A stretch of 64,000 nt of DNA from Oscillatoriales cyanobacterium USR001. GTDB lineage: Bacteria > Cyanobacteriota > Cyanobacteriia > Cyanobacteriales > Microcoleaceae. The stretch is from the NCBI GenBank assembly GCA_001698425.1, contig MBRE01000044.1:1-64000 (forward strand), written 5' to 3'. The translations under genes and the position numbers were made by a program. Below the pieces are notes generated by a model. That model was not told the origin of the DNA and did no database searches. It saw only the letters and a list, made by a program, of their open reading frames with translations. Each line of letters begins with the position of its first letter. Position 1 is the first letter of the stretch. This document shows positions 9,321-18,294 of the stretch, piece after piece.

Positions 9321-10139
9321 ATGATGGGTTCGACTTTGACATTGTTAACATCTTTGTTGGTTAGTGTGGTAATTTGGCTCGGCAGTTTAATGCCTGCGAT
9401 CGCTCTCGAATTACCACCAGATGGCATTACCCCACAGCAAAAGTTAGGAGAGCTTGTGCAAAAAGCTTTTGCTGCTACAAATGAGGGAGATTTTGCTACG
9501 GCTGAAGGCTTCTGGACAGAAATTATTGAGAAATTCCCTCAAGTGGCACCGGCTTGGAGCAATCGAGGTAATTCTAGGGTTAGTCAAAATAAGCTGGAGG
9601 AAGCTCTGGCAGATTATGAGCAAGCAAGTAAGTTGGCTCCTGATGCGCCTCTGCCTTATTTGAATCGGGGTACGGCTTTGGAGGCTTTAGGGCTTTGGGA
9701 AGAGGCGATCGCATCTTATAATCGAGTTTTGGAGTTAGATCCCCAAGAAGCTGCGGCTTACAATAATCGGGGAAATGCTGAAGCGGGTTTAGGAGAATGG
9801 GAAAAAGCGATCGCCGATTATCAAAAAGCTGCTGACATGGCTCCTGAATACGCTTTGGCGCGCGGTAATTATGCTCTGGCACTTTATCAGATTGGAGAAA
9901 AGGAACAAGCAATTCGCACTATGAAAAATTTAGTCCGCAAATACCCCCAATTTGCCGATATGCGAGCAGCTTTGACGGCGGCTCTTTGGGAAACCGGAAA
10001 GCACGGAGAAGCTGAAAGTAATTGGGTAGCCGCTGTTGGGCTCGATCGCCGCTATCAAGATATTGACTGGGTAGCGAAAATCCGCCGTTGGCCACCGGCA
10101 ATGGTGACGGCATTAGATAAGTTTTTACGTTTACAATAG
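9321..10139 (+). CDS. Secreted/thylakoid-lumen TPR protein
   Basis: The reading frame can begin at TTG 9297, but ATG 9321 gives a clean N-terminal signal sequence (TLLTSLLVSVVIWLGSLMPAIALE), so I chose that start (272 residues). After the signal come about four tetratricopeptide repeats (APAWSNRGNSRVSQNKLEEA, LPYLNRGTALEALGLWEEA, AAYNNRGNAEAGLGEWEKA, and one more). A C-terminal helical part ends in PPAMVTALDKFLRLQ. TPR proteins of this kind act as assembly scaffolds in cyanobacterial membranes. The specific partner is unknown. Gene neighbours are unrelated. Confidence 0.8.
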   Translation: MMGSTLTLLTSLLVSVVIWLGSLMPAIALELPPDGITPQQKLGELVQKAFAATNEGDFATAEGFWTEIIEKFPQVAPAWSNRGNSRVSQNKLEEALADYEQASKLAPDAPLPYLNRGTALEALGLWEEAIASYNRVLELDPQEAAAYNNRGNAEAGLGEWEKAIADYQKAADMAPEYALARGNYALALYQIGEKEQAIRTMKNLVRKYPQFADMRAALTAALWETGKHGEAESNWVAAVGLDRRYQDIDWVAKIRRWPPAMVTALDKFLRLQ

Positions 10140-10204
10140 ACATCAACCTCAACCCCTCGATCTGTTGGGGGGTTAGGTATGAAAATATGGTAAATTTAGA
10201 GAAT

Positions 10205-10293
10205 ATGGTAAATTTAACAGTTAACCAATAACAGTTAACAGTTAACCAATAACAGTTAACTGTTAACCAATAACAGTTAACAGGTAAATAGTA
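10205..10293 (+). repeat. Heptameric STRR (AACAGTTAACC type)
   Basis: Irregular tandem units of AACAGTT/AACCAAT type fill the gap between the TPR gene and the following small gene. No other signal seen. Confidence 0.8.
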
Positions 10294-10602
10294 ATGTTAC
10301 AGGTAATATTTGTAATTGGATTAGTGGCTCTGATCGCATTATTTTTTTTAAATAAGGTGAATGAGAGTCGGCAACGACGACAGTTAAATGAGGCTTTTTA
10401 TCGGTTATTAGAAACTCAGAATAGTCAGATTTCTTTGATTCAATTGGCGGCGAGTGCGAGGGTGGAAGCGTTGGTAGCTGAGAATTATTTGAGGCAGCAA
10501 GCTGAGGTTTTTTCGGCGGTTTTAGAAGTGGACGATCGAGGCTATTCGTTTTATCAATTTCCTAAGTTAAGCTTACCTCCCAGTTCAAGTCAAGAATGGT
10601 AA
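10294..10602 (+). CDS. Small membrane-anchored hypothetical protein
   Basis: The 102-residue protein has one N-terminal transmembrane helix (MLQVIFVIGLVALIALFFL), a basic segment, and then a helical soluble part with a winged-helix flavour (LLETQNSQISLIQLAASARV). It ends in a short beta-rich tail. I do not recognise the family. The start codon follows immediately after a repeat tract, and codon use looks like its neighbours, so it is probably real. Confidence 0.6.
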   Translation: MLQVIFVIGLVALIALFFLNKVNESRQRRQLNEAFYRLLETQNSQISLIQLAASARVEALVAENYLRQQAEVFSAVLEVDDRGYSFYQFPKLSLPPSSSQEW

Positions 10603-10684
10603 AATTAACAGTTATAGCTAGGGGCTAGGGGCTACGATGCTCAGGAAGAAGGGCATAGAATCAAGGGTTCCAGCAATCAATCAT

Positions 10685-10737
10685 GTCCTATAACAAATAA
10701 CAAATAACAAATAACCAATAACAAATAACCAATAACA
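10685..10737 (+). repeat. Heptameric STRR (AACAAAT type)
   Basis: Tandem AACAAAT/AACCAAT units run right up to the thiL start codon. Confidence 0.8.
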
Positions 10738-11724
10738 ATGAAAATTAAAGACATCGGCGAACAAAATCTATTAAAAATTCTCAAAAAATTCTGTCCCCCA
10801 GAAATCATCGGGGATGATGCTGCAATTATCGCGACAAATCCCAATAAATCTTTAGTAATTACTACTGATATGTTGGTTGATGGCGTACATTTCAGCGATC
10901 GCACCACCACACCTCAAGACGCAGGATGGCGGGCTGCTGCTGCAAACCTCTCGGATCTCGCCGCAATGGGCGCTACACCGATCGCGATCGCGATCGCCCT
11001 CAGTCTCACCCCTGAAACCCCCGTCACCTGGGTAGAGCAACTCTACGAAGGGATTACAGCCTGTTTGCAACCCTACAATACGCCGATCGTTGGGGGAGAT
11101 GTCGTGCGATCGCCCGTTGTTACTCTCGCGATCGCCGCTTTTGGAGAAGTCGATCCCGCTCGCACCATCCGCCGTAACGCCGCCAAACCAGGTCAAATCA
11201 TCGTAGCTACCGGTCCTCATGGAGCCTCCCGCGCCGGCCTAGAATTGCTTTTAAACCCCCAATCAGGGCAAAATCTCACCCCTACTGAACGAGCATCCTC
11301 GATCCTCGCTCACCAACGTCCCAAACCCCGACTTGATGTTTTACCTATACTTTGGGAAATCGCAGATTTTAACACTTTAGCGGGAATGGATAGTAGCGAT
11401 GGTTTAGCAGATGCGATCGCGCAAATTTGCCAAGCCAGTCACGTCGGAGCTCGAATCGATCGCCATCAAATCCCCATTCATCCAGCTATTAAAAATTTAG
11501 TATTACCAGAAAAAGCCCTAAATTGGGCATTATACGGTGGAGAAGACTTTGAATTAATTTTATGCCTGCCCCCAGATATCGGTCAAGAATTAATTAAACG
11601 ATTAGGAAATGGTAGCGCGATCGTCGGCAGTATTACAGAGAAACAGAATATTATCTTAACAGATAGTCAAGGGATCTATCCTGATGAAGAAATTACCCTT
11701 AACCAAGGATTTCAACACTTTTAG
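10738..11724 (+). CDS. thiL: Thiamine-monophosphate kinase
   Basis: ThiL phosphorylates thiamine monophosphate to the active cofactor thiamine diphosphate using ATP, in the cytosol. The 328 residues show the N-terminal GDDAAII motif (about 21-27) for Mg-ATP binding and TTDMLVDGVHF (about 42-52). The AAANLSDLAAMGA segment (61-73), GGDVVRSP and the C-terminal ALYGGEDFELILCLP are also present, all typical of the PurM-like fold. Length is normal. The stop codon (11722-11724) lies at the edge of a MITE-like repeat. Confidence 0.96.
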   Translation: MKIKDIGEQNLLKILKKFCPPEIIGDDAAIIATNPNKSLVITTDMLVDGVHFSDRTTTPQDAGWRAAAANLSDLAAMGATPIAIAIALSLTPETPVTWVEQLYEGITACLQPYNTPIVGGDVVRSPVVTLAIAAFGEVDPARTIRRNAAKPGQIIVATGPHGASRAGLELLLNPQSGQNLTPTERASSILAHQRPKPRLDVLPILWEIADFNTLAGMDSSDGLADAIAQICQASHVGARIDRHQIPIHPAIKNLVLPEKALNWALYGGEDFELILCLPPDIGQELIKRLGNGSAIVGSITEKQNIILTDSQGIYPDEEITLNQGFQHF

Positions 11725-11820
11725 GAATGAAAATTAAATAACTTGATCATTTAGTTTGTAGTAAGCGCTTTAGCGCTAAAGCGCTTACTACAAACAAGCT
11801 AATTATTTAATTTTTATTCC
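11724..11820. mobile_element. MITE-like repeat A, copy 1
   Basis: A roughly 97-bp element has ends GGAATGAAAATTAAATAA and TTATTTAATTTTTATTCC that are near-complementary. It surrounds a core palindrome with GTAGTAAGCGCTTTAGCGCT and its mirror. TTTA occurs on both flanks and may be the target duplication. It lies exactly between the convergent thiL and kinase genes and could serve both as a bidirectional terminator. Confidence 0.8.
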
Positions 11821-11821
11821 T

Positions 11822-13441
11822 TTATTTTAATACCATTGCTGCACATTTTTTCACTTCTGCACTATCGCGATCGCCAACTCCTGCTAAAGAATGCTCCACA
11901 TTAGCAAGCAAACACGGAGCTTCAGGACGATTTGGATCGAGCTTAATAGCTAATTTTAGGTGAGTTTCCGCTTCCCGATAACGCTCTTGCTCGATCAGCG
12001 CCAAGCCCAGGTTTTTGAGAATAGCATATTTTTCGCGATCCCATCGAGAATATTTGAGTCCCGCTAAAAGTAACTCAGTAGCTAGTGGATAATTTTGCTC
12101 TTTGATTAGCAAGCGAGCAAAGTTATTATAAGCCGCCGATAAATCACCAAATGATATCGCCAATTTATACTGTTTTTTTGCTTCCTCAATATTTCCTAAG
12201 TCTTCAAAAATTGAACCAAGACCATAATAAGGCTTGGCAGATTCAGGATTGAAAAACAGAGAAGTTTTGTAGAAAAACTCTGCCTTTTTCATTTGCCTTT
12301 CCCGGTAATATTTTACTCCTTGTTTATTAGATTCGATCGCAATTTGAGGAGCCGCCACCGGCCAACCAAAACACAGCAACGAACCAAAAACTACACCTGC
12401 TGCTAACCCTTGGCGAATAAAATTTTGCCGAAATTGAGGAAAAGGAGAAAATCGGTAACTAGGCATTCCCAATAAACGGTTACTCTTGTCTTCTCCCACT
12501 GCCAAACGATGCAAAATTACCTGGCAATTTTGAGGACGTTCCCGCGAAACTGGATTAATTAAACCTTCAATTAAATCCGCAAACCAATTATCAATTGATG
12601 GGCAATCATTTCGCCAATTTTTCAACAAATTTGCCTCTCCAACTTCAAACACCATTGGATGCTTACCTGTTAACAAATGCACGAAAGTTCGTCCCAAGGC
12701 AAAAAAATCAGATTTAGGAATTGCTTCTCCCTGTTCCTGTTCGGGGGCTGTGTATCCTTTAGAAATAACTGGATTTACACTACGAAGCCCTAATTTATCA
12801 ATATAAGTGGCGGAGATTTCCCTAACTGTTCCCCAGTCAATTAATACTAACTGACCGTCAGGACGGCACATAATATTACTGGGTTTAATATCTTGATGGA
12901 AAAAACCTTTATTATGGAGATATTCTAGGATTTTCACCATTTGATGCAGCCAGTTTATGGCTGGCGATCGCTCAATTTTTCCCTCTTGCTCTAACCACTG
13001 TTCTAAGGAAACTCCCTCGATTAATTCCATAATTAAACAGTGCAGTTTTTGAGATGGCTTTTTCAAGTTAACAGTAAAGAATCCGTCAGTTTGAACTTGA
13101 GGGATTCCGGGATGTTGTAAATAGTTTAAAGTGCGAAATTCTTTTTTTAATAAACAGATTGATTCTGTATCTTTATCGGAAGTAACTATTTTTATAGCTT
13201 TGTGTTTTCCCCAATCATCTCCAGAAGCACCCCAATCTTCAACTTCAAAAATTTCTGTGGCGTAACCAAGATGTAGCGATCGCAGGGGAGCAAGGAGACG
13301 GTAGCGATCGCCTATCAACAAGGGCGTACCGCAACTATGACATTTATGTAAATCACCCTGATTTTTGCGATCTGAACAGTGGGGATTAATGCAGTAACAG
13401 ATATTTTCTCGATCTAAATCTAGCTGAGATGAGATACTCAT
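11822..13441 (-). CDS. Ser/Thr protein kinase with N-terminal Cys cluster and C-terminal TPRs
   Basis: A Hanks-type kinase of 539 residues. The N-terminus has a CYC...C...CHSCG cluster (residues 15-37), which may bind zinc. The kinase domain has the catalytic Lys in KAIKIV, an HQDIKPSNIM catalytic loop (HQD instead of HRD) and DWG instead of DFG in VLIDWGTVRE. The APE-like motif is TAPEQ. The HQD and DWG variants are frequent in cyanobacterial kinases and do not imply loss of activity. A hydrophobic segment near 345-365 is probably a membrane span, followed by TPR units. Substrate unknown. Confidence 0.88.
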   Translation of the reverse strand: MSISSQLDLDRENICYCINPHCSDRKNQGDLHKCHSCGTPLLIGDRYRLLAPLRSLHLGYATEIFEVEDWGASGDDWGKHKAIKIVTSDKDTESICLLKKEFRTLNYLQHPGIPQVQTDGFFTVNLKKPSQKLHCLIMELIEGVSLEQWLEQEGKIERSPAINWLHQMVKILEYLHNKGFFHQDIKPSNIMCRPDGQLVLIDWGTVREISATYIDKLGLRSVNPVISKGYTAPEQEQGEAIPKSDFFALGRTFVHLLTGKHPMVFEVGEANLLKNWRNDCPSIDNWFADLIEGLINPVSRERPQNCQVILHRLAVGEDKSNRLLGMPSYRFSPFPQFRQNFIRQGLAAGVVFGSLLCFGWPVAAPQIAIESNKQGVKYYRERQMKKAEFFYKTSLFFNPESAKPYYGLGSIFEDLGNIEEAKKQYKLAISFGDLSAAYNNFARLLIKEQNYPLATELLLAGLKYSRWDREKYAILKNLGLALIEQERYREAETHLKLAIKLDPNRPEAPCLLANVEHSLAGVGDRDSAEVKKCAAMVLK

Positions 13442-13547
13442 AGCTGACCCCTGAAAGTTAATGCAAGGTAACAGAGTCTAGTTTATCAGATCGCAAACAC
13501 AATGGCAATAAAATTTATTTGCGATCGATTGTTAAAAATATCGAACA

Positions 13548-14648
13548 TTAAAAATAGGGTGTAGTTGTCATCGGTGGAGCCGTTGGTTTAGCAATTAAAT
13601 AACCTTGCACAAAAGTTGCCCCTCTTTCCTGCACCCACCGAAGTTCCTCTAAAGATTCTACTCCTTCCGCCACAGTTCTAATATTCAAATGATTAGCAAT
13701 TTCTAACAGTTTTTCAGTAATTAAAGCCTTATAATCATCGCGATCGACATTGCGAATTAACTCCATATCTAGCTTCATAAAATCAGGACGTAACTGATGA
13801 ATCAAATTCAAATTAGAATAGCCCGCACCCACATCATCCAGCGCAATTAAAAACCCTGCATCTTGATAAAACCTGAGAATCTTAATCAAGTGAGCGAGAT
13901 CCGGCGGTTGTTCGGATTCTCCCACTTCAAAAACAATATGATTATGGGGAATTTTCGCTTCATCAATCACTCGAACCGTCATTCGCAGACAAGTCGCTGG
14001 ATCGTATACAGAAGTAGGAGAAAAATTGATAAAAATTAATTCTTTAATTCCATGTTTACTGGCTTCCTTAATCGCACAAGTTCTCGCTAAAGCATCTAAT
14101 TGAAAAAGTAGCCCTGCCGACTCAGCTTGAGCAAAAATTCTACCAGGATAAATTAAATTTCCCTGTTCATCAATTCCTCTCAATAATGCCTCTTGTGCAA
14201 AAACTTTAGAAGTATCCGAAGTGTAAACAATCGGTTGAAAATGGCTGGTAATCCGTCCCTCTGCTAATAAATTTAATAGCCATTCTGACTGTTTTAGGCT
14301 ATTAAAGTTTTGTAGGGAAGTAATGCGGGCAAAATCGCTAAATTCCGGTTTTGCCAATCCCGACATCCAGAGAATCTGTGTATCTTTCAACTCTTTAACT
14401 GTGAGTTTTGCTGACAGAAGGGAAACTAAATCCTCAAGGGCATTTGTTTCGAGAAAAATGTATAAACATTTGGCATCTTCTAGGAGTTGATATTCAATTT
14501 CAGCTTGAGGTAAAGCTGAAAGCACTTTATTGAGGGTATGTCCTACAGGAAACCATAAGTAGAGTCCGCCGCTGCCCTCAATTTTATTTGGTAAGGTTTC
14601 ACAGCGAGTACAGGAGCCTAAAATTTTGTCAGTGGTATACACAAGCAT
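13548..14648 (-). CDS. EAL domain protein (probable c-di-GMP phosphodiesterase)
   Basis: The 366-residue protein has an N-terminal Cys-containing domain (CTRCETLPNKIEGSGGLYLWF, shortened here to its recognisable ends) and a C-terminal EAL domain. Key elements are EALLRG (EAL motif), FINFSP (Asn ligand), FEVGE, IALDDVGAGYSNL (Asp-Asp metal ligands), DFMKLD (Lys), AEGVES and QGYLIAKP. Metal and catalytic positions therefore look complete, although loop 6 deviates (DDVGAG instead of DDFGTG). That may weaken dimerisation-coupled activity. No GGDEF domain is present. Predicted to hydrolyse c-di-GMP in the cytosol. Confidence 0.87.
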   Translation of the reverse strand: MLVYTTDKILGSCTRCETLPNKIEGSGGLYLWFPVGHTLNKVLSALPQAEIEYQLLEDAKCLYIFLETNALEDLVSLLSAKLTVKELKDTQILWMSGLAKPEFSDFARITSLQNFNSLKQSEWLLNLLAEGRITSHFQPIVYTSDTSKVFAQEALLRGIDEQGNLIYPGRIFAQAESAGLLFQLDALARTCAIKEASKHGIKELIFINFSPTSVYDPATCLRMTVRVIDEAKIPHNHIVFEVGESEQPPDLAHLIKILRFYQDAGFLIALDDVGAGYSNLNLIHQLRPDFMKLDMELIRNVDRDDYKALITEKLLEIANHLNIRTVAEGVESLEELRWVQERGATFVQGYLIAKPTAPPMTTTPYF

Positions 14649-14708
14649 CTCCTCTTATCGTTAGTCTCTTATAGTCTAACGTCTCTCGGATTTAATCAGA
14701 ACTTTGCC

Positions 14709-14772
14709 AGAAACCGGGTTTCTTCTTAGATATCTCTCAGAGAAAGTAAAGATTTTCAGAGAAACCCGGTTT
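14709..14772. repeat. Dispersed palindromic repeat D (GAAACCCGG type), copy 1
   Basis: AGAAACCGGGTTTCT at the left is mirrored by GAAACCCGGTTT at the right, with an AT-rich centre. A related hairpin occurs at 42315-42346. It lies in the upstream region of the EAL gene, next to MITE A copy 2. Confidence 0.65.
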
Positions 14773-14790
14773 ATCAGCCGAAGTTCTGTT

Positions 14791-14890
14791 AGGAATAAAA
14801 ATTAAATAACTTAATGATTTGGTTTGTAGTAAGCGCTTTAGCGCTATGAGCGCTTACTACAAACAAGCTAATTATTTAATTTCTATTCCT
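14791..14890. mobile_element. MITE-like repeat A, copy 2
   Basis: A 100-bp element, the best preserved copy. AGGAATAAAAATTAAATAA at the left mirrors TTATTTAATTTCTATTCCT at the right. The core GTAGTAAGCGCTTTAGCGCT pairs with AGCGCTTACTAC. TTA on each flank may be the duplicated target. It lies between the EAL gene and chlP. Confidence 0.85.
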
Positions 14891-14902
14891 TAGTGTTGCG
14901 GA

Positions 14903-16123
14903 TTAAGGTGCTAAAGCGTTGCCTCGGAGCAAACTACCAATAGTTTTGGCTGTAATTTTCATCTGTACAAATGGATTTGCCGGTACTACTGTTTTGTACA
15001 AATAGCTATCAAAAGTCAGGCGTTGCACGTCGCGATCGGCACACATTTCTACAAAAGCTTCGCGGGTAGCATCAGAACGGTAGAACACTCTTTGTAAAAT
15101 GTCAAGCACTTTGTAAGTAATGCCATATTTTTTATCCCACCGTTTGAGATAAAGCTTAAGCTCGTCTTCTGTGGGAATCCGCGCGCCTTTATTGGAAATT
15201 TCCACAATAGTTTCGGCACACATCCGGCCAGACTTAGCGGCGAAATAAATCCCTTCTCCAGAAGATTTAGTTACATAGCCTGCGGCATCTCCGACGAGGG
15301 CAACTCTACCAACTACGCGGCGAGGGCGTGGATGTTCGGGGATCGGATGAGCTTCTACTTTGATGATTTTACCGCCTGCTAATTTTTTGGCAGCGCGGGC
15401 GCGGATGCCGGCTTGTAGCTTTTTGATATCGGCTTGATTCACCCTCATAGTGCCTGTGCCGACGGCAACGTGGTCGTATTTGGGGAATACCCAGGCGTAG
15501 AAGTCTGTGGAAACGTCATCGCCGACGTACATTTCGGCTAAGTCTTCGTAGTAGCCCATTTTATCTTCTGGGAGACGGATGCGTTCTTGGAAGGCGATCG
15601 CATAATTGTAATCTCCAGCATCGATCGCTTTCGCTACGCGAGAATTAGCCCCATCAGCGCCAATTACCAAATCCACCTTTAGACTTTTCATCGTCCCCAC
15701 TGTATTACCGTCTGAGTGATCGGCGTAGTGGATGGTGTAGGCATCAGTGCCGTTGGTGGGAATATCCAGTTTATGTACAGTACCGTTAATCAGTTGTGCG
15801 CCTAAACTGGCAGCCCGATTGCGAAGGAAACTGTCTAGCACTTCCCGGCGACACATTCCAATATATTCGTCTGGTTTTTCGATGTTGATGTCTACCTCAA
15901 TGTTTGAAGGAGAGATCATCTTCATCTTTCTTACTTGACGGTCAATTATTTCTTGGGGCAAGTCAAACTCGCTAACCATACACAGCGGAATTGCGCCGCC
16001 GCAGGGTTTAGCATTGTCAAGCTTGCGCTCGATCAAGTAAGTTTCAATGCCTGCTTTTACTAGCGTCTCGGCGGCACAGGAGCCGGCCGGGCCCGATCCA
16101 ACAACAGCAACCCGTAGTGTCAA
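14903..16123 (-). CDS. chlP: Geranylgeranyl reductase (chlorophyll/phytol biosynthesis)
   Basis: ChlP reduces geranylgeranyl groups to phytyl for chlorophyll and tocopherol, using NADPH, at the thylakoid membrane. The 406 residues begin with an FAD-binding GSGPAGS loop (about 9-15). The family block IERKLDNAKPCGGAIP follows, with VIGADGANSRVAK in the middle and RVALVGDAAGYVTKSSGEG (second FAD contact) near 275. The C-terminal half is the conserved ChlP tail. Full length. Codon use is more GC-rich than in its neighbours, as expected for a highly expressed gene. Confidence 0.96.
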   Translation of the reverse strand: MTLRVAVVGSGPAGSCAAETLVKAGIETYLIERKLDNAKPCGGAIPLCMVSEFDLPQEIIDRQVRKMKMISPSNIEVDINIEKPDEYIGMCRREVLDSFLRNRAASLGAQLINGTVHKLDIPTNGTDAYTIHYADHSDGNTVGTMKSLKVDLVIGADGANSRVAKAIDAGDYNYAIAFQERIRLPEDKMGYYEDLAEMYVGDDVSTDFYAWVFPKYDHVAVGTGTMRVNQADIKKLQAGIRARAAKKLAGGKIIKVEAHPIPEHPRPRRVVGRVALVGDAAGYVTKSSGEGIYFAAKSGRMCAETIVEISNKGARIPTEDELKLYLKRWDKKYGITYKVLDILQRVFYRSDATREAFVEMCADRDVQRLTFDSYLYKTVVPANPFVQMKITAKTIGSLLRGNALAP

Positions 16124-16232
16124 AGCTGTTCTCCCAATCTCTTTTGATATAGTTTCGTTAGTTGATTATGGTATCACGGTGACGGTGTGGGTGGTATTGA
16201 TTAAGTTTTGTAACAAACTACCAAGCCAGGGG

Positions 16233-16913
16233 TTAATTTTGTTGTAATTGTTTGACGGCGCGAATCAGACGTTGTAAATGTGGCTTGACAATCTCTCTAT
16301 TTTGATTTTGTAATTGATAAATCTGCTCTTGCAAACGATCGATCTGGGTGGCTAAATCTGTTAAATTTGGGATGGTTCGATCGGGGGCGTTTTCTGATTG
16401 ATTAATGGAAGTTTGACTGGTGGCTAAATCAAAATTATTGCTCCTAGATTCGAGCAAATCTCTGATACTTTTTTTCACATCATTTAGTTTTTCATCAAGT
16501 AGCAAAAATCGCACATTTATGGTTTCCCAATCTTGTTGTCCCAGTACGATCTGCTCTAAGCTGTGTACTTTTTGTTGCAAATCAGAGAGGATTGCATCGA
16601 GATCCTGGGAATCTTGGGAATTTTTGGGGAGTTCGTGAACTTCTTGGTGGATGGTTTCTACGACTGTATGAACGTCGGCGATCGCAGATTTGGCACTTTC
16701 CTGCAATTGTTCCTCAAAACGTTGCCGATTGACCAAATTTAATGATAGAGCTAGAGTTAAAGGGGCGGCGGCGTAGATAATTTGACCGGAAAATACGGCG
16801 GCCAGCGTTCCCAGGGCAGAGCCCGCAACGGAGGCGTATTCAGCCAATTGTAGCCAGTTGCGTTCGTTGAGATGGTGATTTACAGCTAATGATGGGTCGT
16901 CAGTTTTCTGCAT
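16233..16913 (-). CDS. Hypothetical coiled-coil protein with membrane hairpin
   Basis: A 226-residue protein of cyanobacterial type with no family name I can give. Residues about 25-65 are hydrophobic and Gly/Ala rich (SVAGSALGTLAAVFSGQIIY and APLTLALSLNLV), suggesting a membrane hairpin. The rest is heptad-rich coiled coil. It is divergent from the next small gene. Function unknown. Confidence 0.65.
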   Translation of the reverse strand: MQKTDDPSLAVNHHLNERNWLQLAEYASVAGSALGTLAAVFSGQIIYAAAPLTLALSLNLVNRQRFEEQLQESAKSAIADVHTVVETIHQEVHELPKNSQDSQDLDAILSDLQQKVHSLEQIVLGQQDWETINVRFLLLDEKLNDVKKSIRDLLESRSNNFDLATSQTSINQSENAPDRTIPNLTDLATQIDRLQEQIYQLQNQNREIVKPHLQRLIRAVKQLQQN

Positions 16914-17049
16914 GGCTTGATAGTCTGGTAAATTGCATTATAGACAGGATATGGGATATTGGGGAAAGTGGCAGGGCGATCGCTCAATTGTGACACGATC
17001 GCAGATTCCACGTGCCCTTAAAGATAGTTAGTCAGGAGGTATCGATCGA

Positions 17050-17376
17050 ATGGGATTGAGAATTATCGACAGTTTTGATGGCAATTTTACCCTAGAACCG
17101 GATGCGAAAGCTGCATTATTTAGTTTATTAACGGGTGAAAAGTTCCTCAAAGAAGTAGCAGTACAATTGCAGTGCGATCGCGCTGAGTTTACCGAGTTAC
17201 TTTTCCAGCCTGTTCCTTACAGTACAGAAACACCGAAAGGAATGCCTGCCGAATTTGAAAAATATCACGAATCAAAGGATCATGCAATTATTAATGTTCC
17301 GCCGAATTTCATGTTTAAGGCTAAAATTTTTCAACCTAGTCGCCTTTGTGCTGTTTATCGAATTTTTCATAGTTAA
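17050..17376 (+). CDS. Hypothetical protein, 108 residues
   Basis: A small soluble protein preceded by a clear AGGAGGT Shine-Dalgarno (17034-17040). The N-terminal half is helical (TLEPDAKAALFSLLTGEKFL) and the C-terminal half beta-rich (IINVPPNFMFKAKIF). I recognise no family. It is followed after 24 bp by the GIY-YIG-like gene, so the two may be cotranscribed. Confidence 0.6.
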   Translation: MGLRIIDSFDGNFTLEPDAKAALFSLLTGEKFLKEVAVQLQCDRAEFTELLFQPVPYSTETPKGMPAEFEKYHESKDHAIINVPPNFMFKAKIFQPSRLCAVYRIFHS

Positions 17377-17400
17377 TAATCCATCTAATCTGTATTAAAA

Positions 17401-17940
17401 ATGACAACTGATATTCCATCTCTCCTCAGCTTAGAATTTATCTCTTACCTTGACGATGCAGGTTTAGTTCCTATTAGCATTCAAAACAAAATCGGCGTTT
17501 ATGCAATTTTCGATCGAGATAAAGTTATGCAGTTTGTGGGTTATTCTCGCGATGTTTATCTCAGTCTAAAACAGCATTTAGTCCGTCAGCCACAAGGTTG
17601 TTACTGGCTAAAAATTCAAACGATCGAACGGCCAAGTCGGACTATTTTAGAAAATATCCGAGATGCTTGGATTGCTGAAAATGGTTCAATACCAATTGGT
17701 AATGATTCTGCACTAGCGTCTTGGAACGATCCGATTGATGTGAAACCATTTATGACTGTGGAAGAGTTAGCAAATTATGAAAAGATCGCTTTTGATGAAA
17801 TTGCTAAGGATAAGTTATTGAAAAATGTTGCGCGGCGAGTGGAAACTGAGATTTTTTCGGCGCTGAAGGAACGGGGAGTTAATGAGGAAATTCGTTTTAA
17901 TCCTAAGTTGAAAACTAGCGGTTTATTGGATTTGAAATGA
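17401..17940 (+). CDS. GIY-YIG nuclease-like protein
   Basis: The 179-residue protein shows a degenerate GIY-YIG core: GVYAIFDRDKVMQFVGYSRDV (shortened at its ends) at about 29-48 contains a G-V-Y and a V-G-Y in the right spacing. An Arg/Tyr region follows, and Glu in the ILENIRDAWIAENG helix may be the metal ligand. GIY-YIG proteins cut DNA in repair or mobility, but this cyanobacterial and plastid-like group is poorly characterised. The C-terminal 60 residues are helical and charged. Function therefore remains inferred. Confidence 0.65.
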   Translation: MTTDIPSLLSLEFISYLDDAGLVPISIQNKIGVYAIFDRDKVMQFVGYSRDVYLSLKQHLVRQPQGCYWLKIQTIERPSRTILENIRDAWIAENGSIPIGNDSALASWNDPIDVKPFMTVEELANYEKIAFDEIAKDKLLKNVARRVETEIFSALKERGVNEEIRFNPKLKTSGLLDLK

Positions 17941-17997
17941 AGCGTGATTTTTGGATAAATTTTAGGGAAATATAGCGATTGAAATCCCGCATCCCAA

Positions 17998-18102
17998 GGG
18001 AGCATCCCGAATTTGCAAATATATCCGTAGGGGCGAAGCATTCCGGCAGTAAATCTCTCGTTTTAACCAATAACTTATCTGCCGGAATGCTTCGCCCCTA
18101 CA
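17998..18102. mobile_element. MITE-like repeat B, copy 1 (right end missing)
   Basis: The element begins with the terminal GGGAGCATCCCGAATTTG and contains the long hairpin GGGGCGAAGCATTCCGGCAG / CTGCCGGAATGCTTCGCCCC. It stops after CCCCTAC, lacking the last 16 or so bases found in copies at 53078 and 62641. It is inverted relative to those copies. Confidence 0.8.
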
Positions 18103-18294
18103 CTTGCGCGGATTTGTTTAATGGCGATCGCATTAAACGGACTCAGCTAAAATATCTAAAAAATAAACCCGAATTCGGTAATATAATAGCGACGTGCTAA
18201 AAATCCAGACACAATGCTTAGAGCTTTAGTATTGCATTCAAGTAATGTATTCTATACTACGCAAGGAAGAAATATTTAAGGAGTAGAAGGAAAA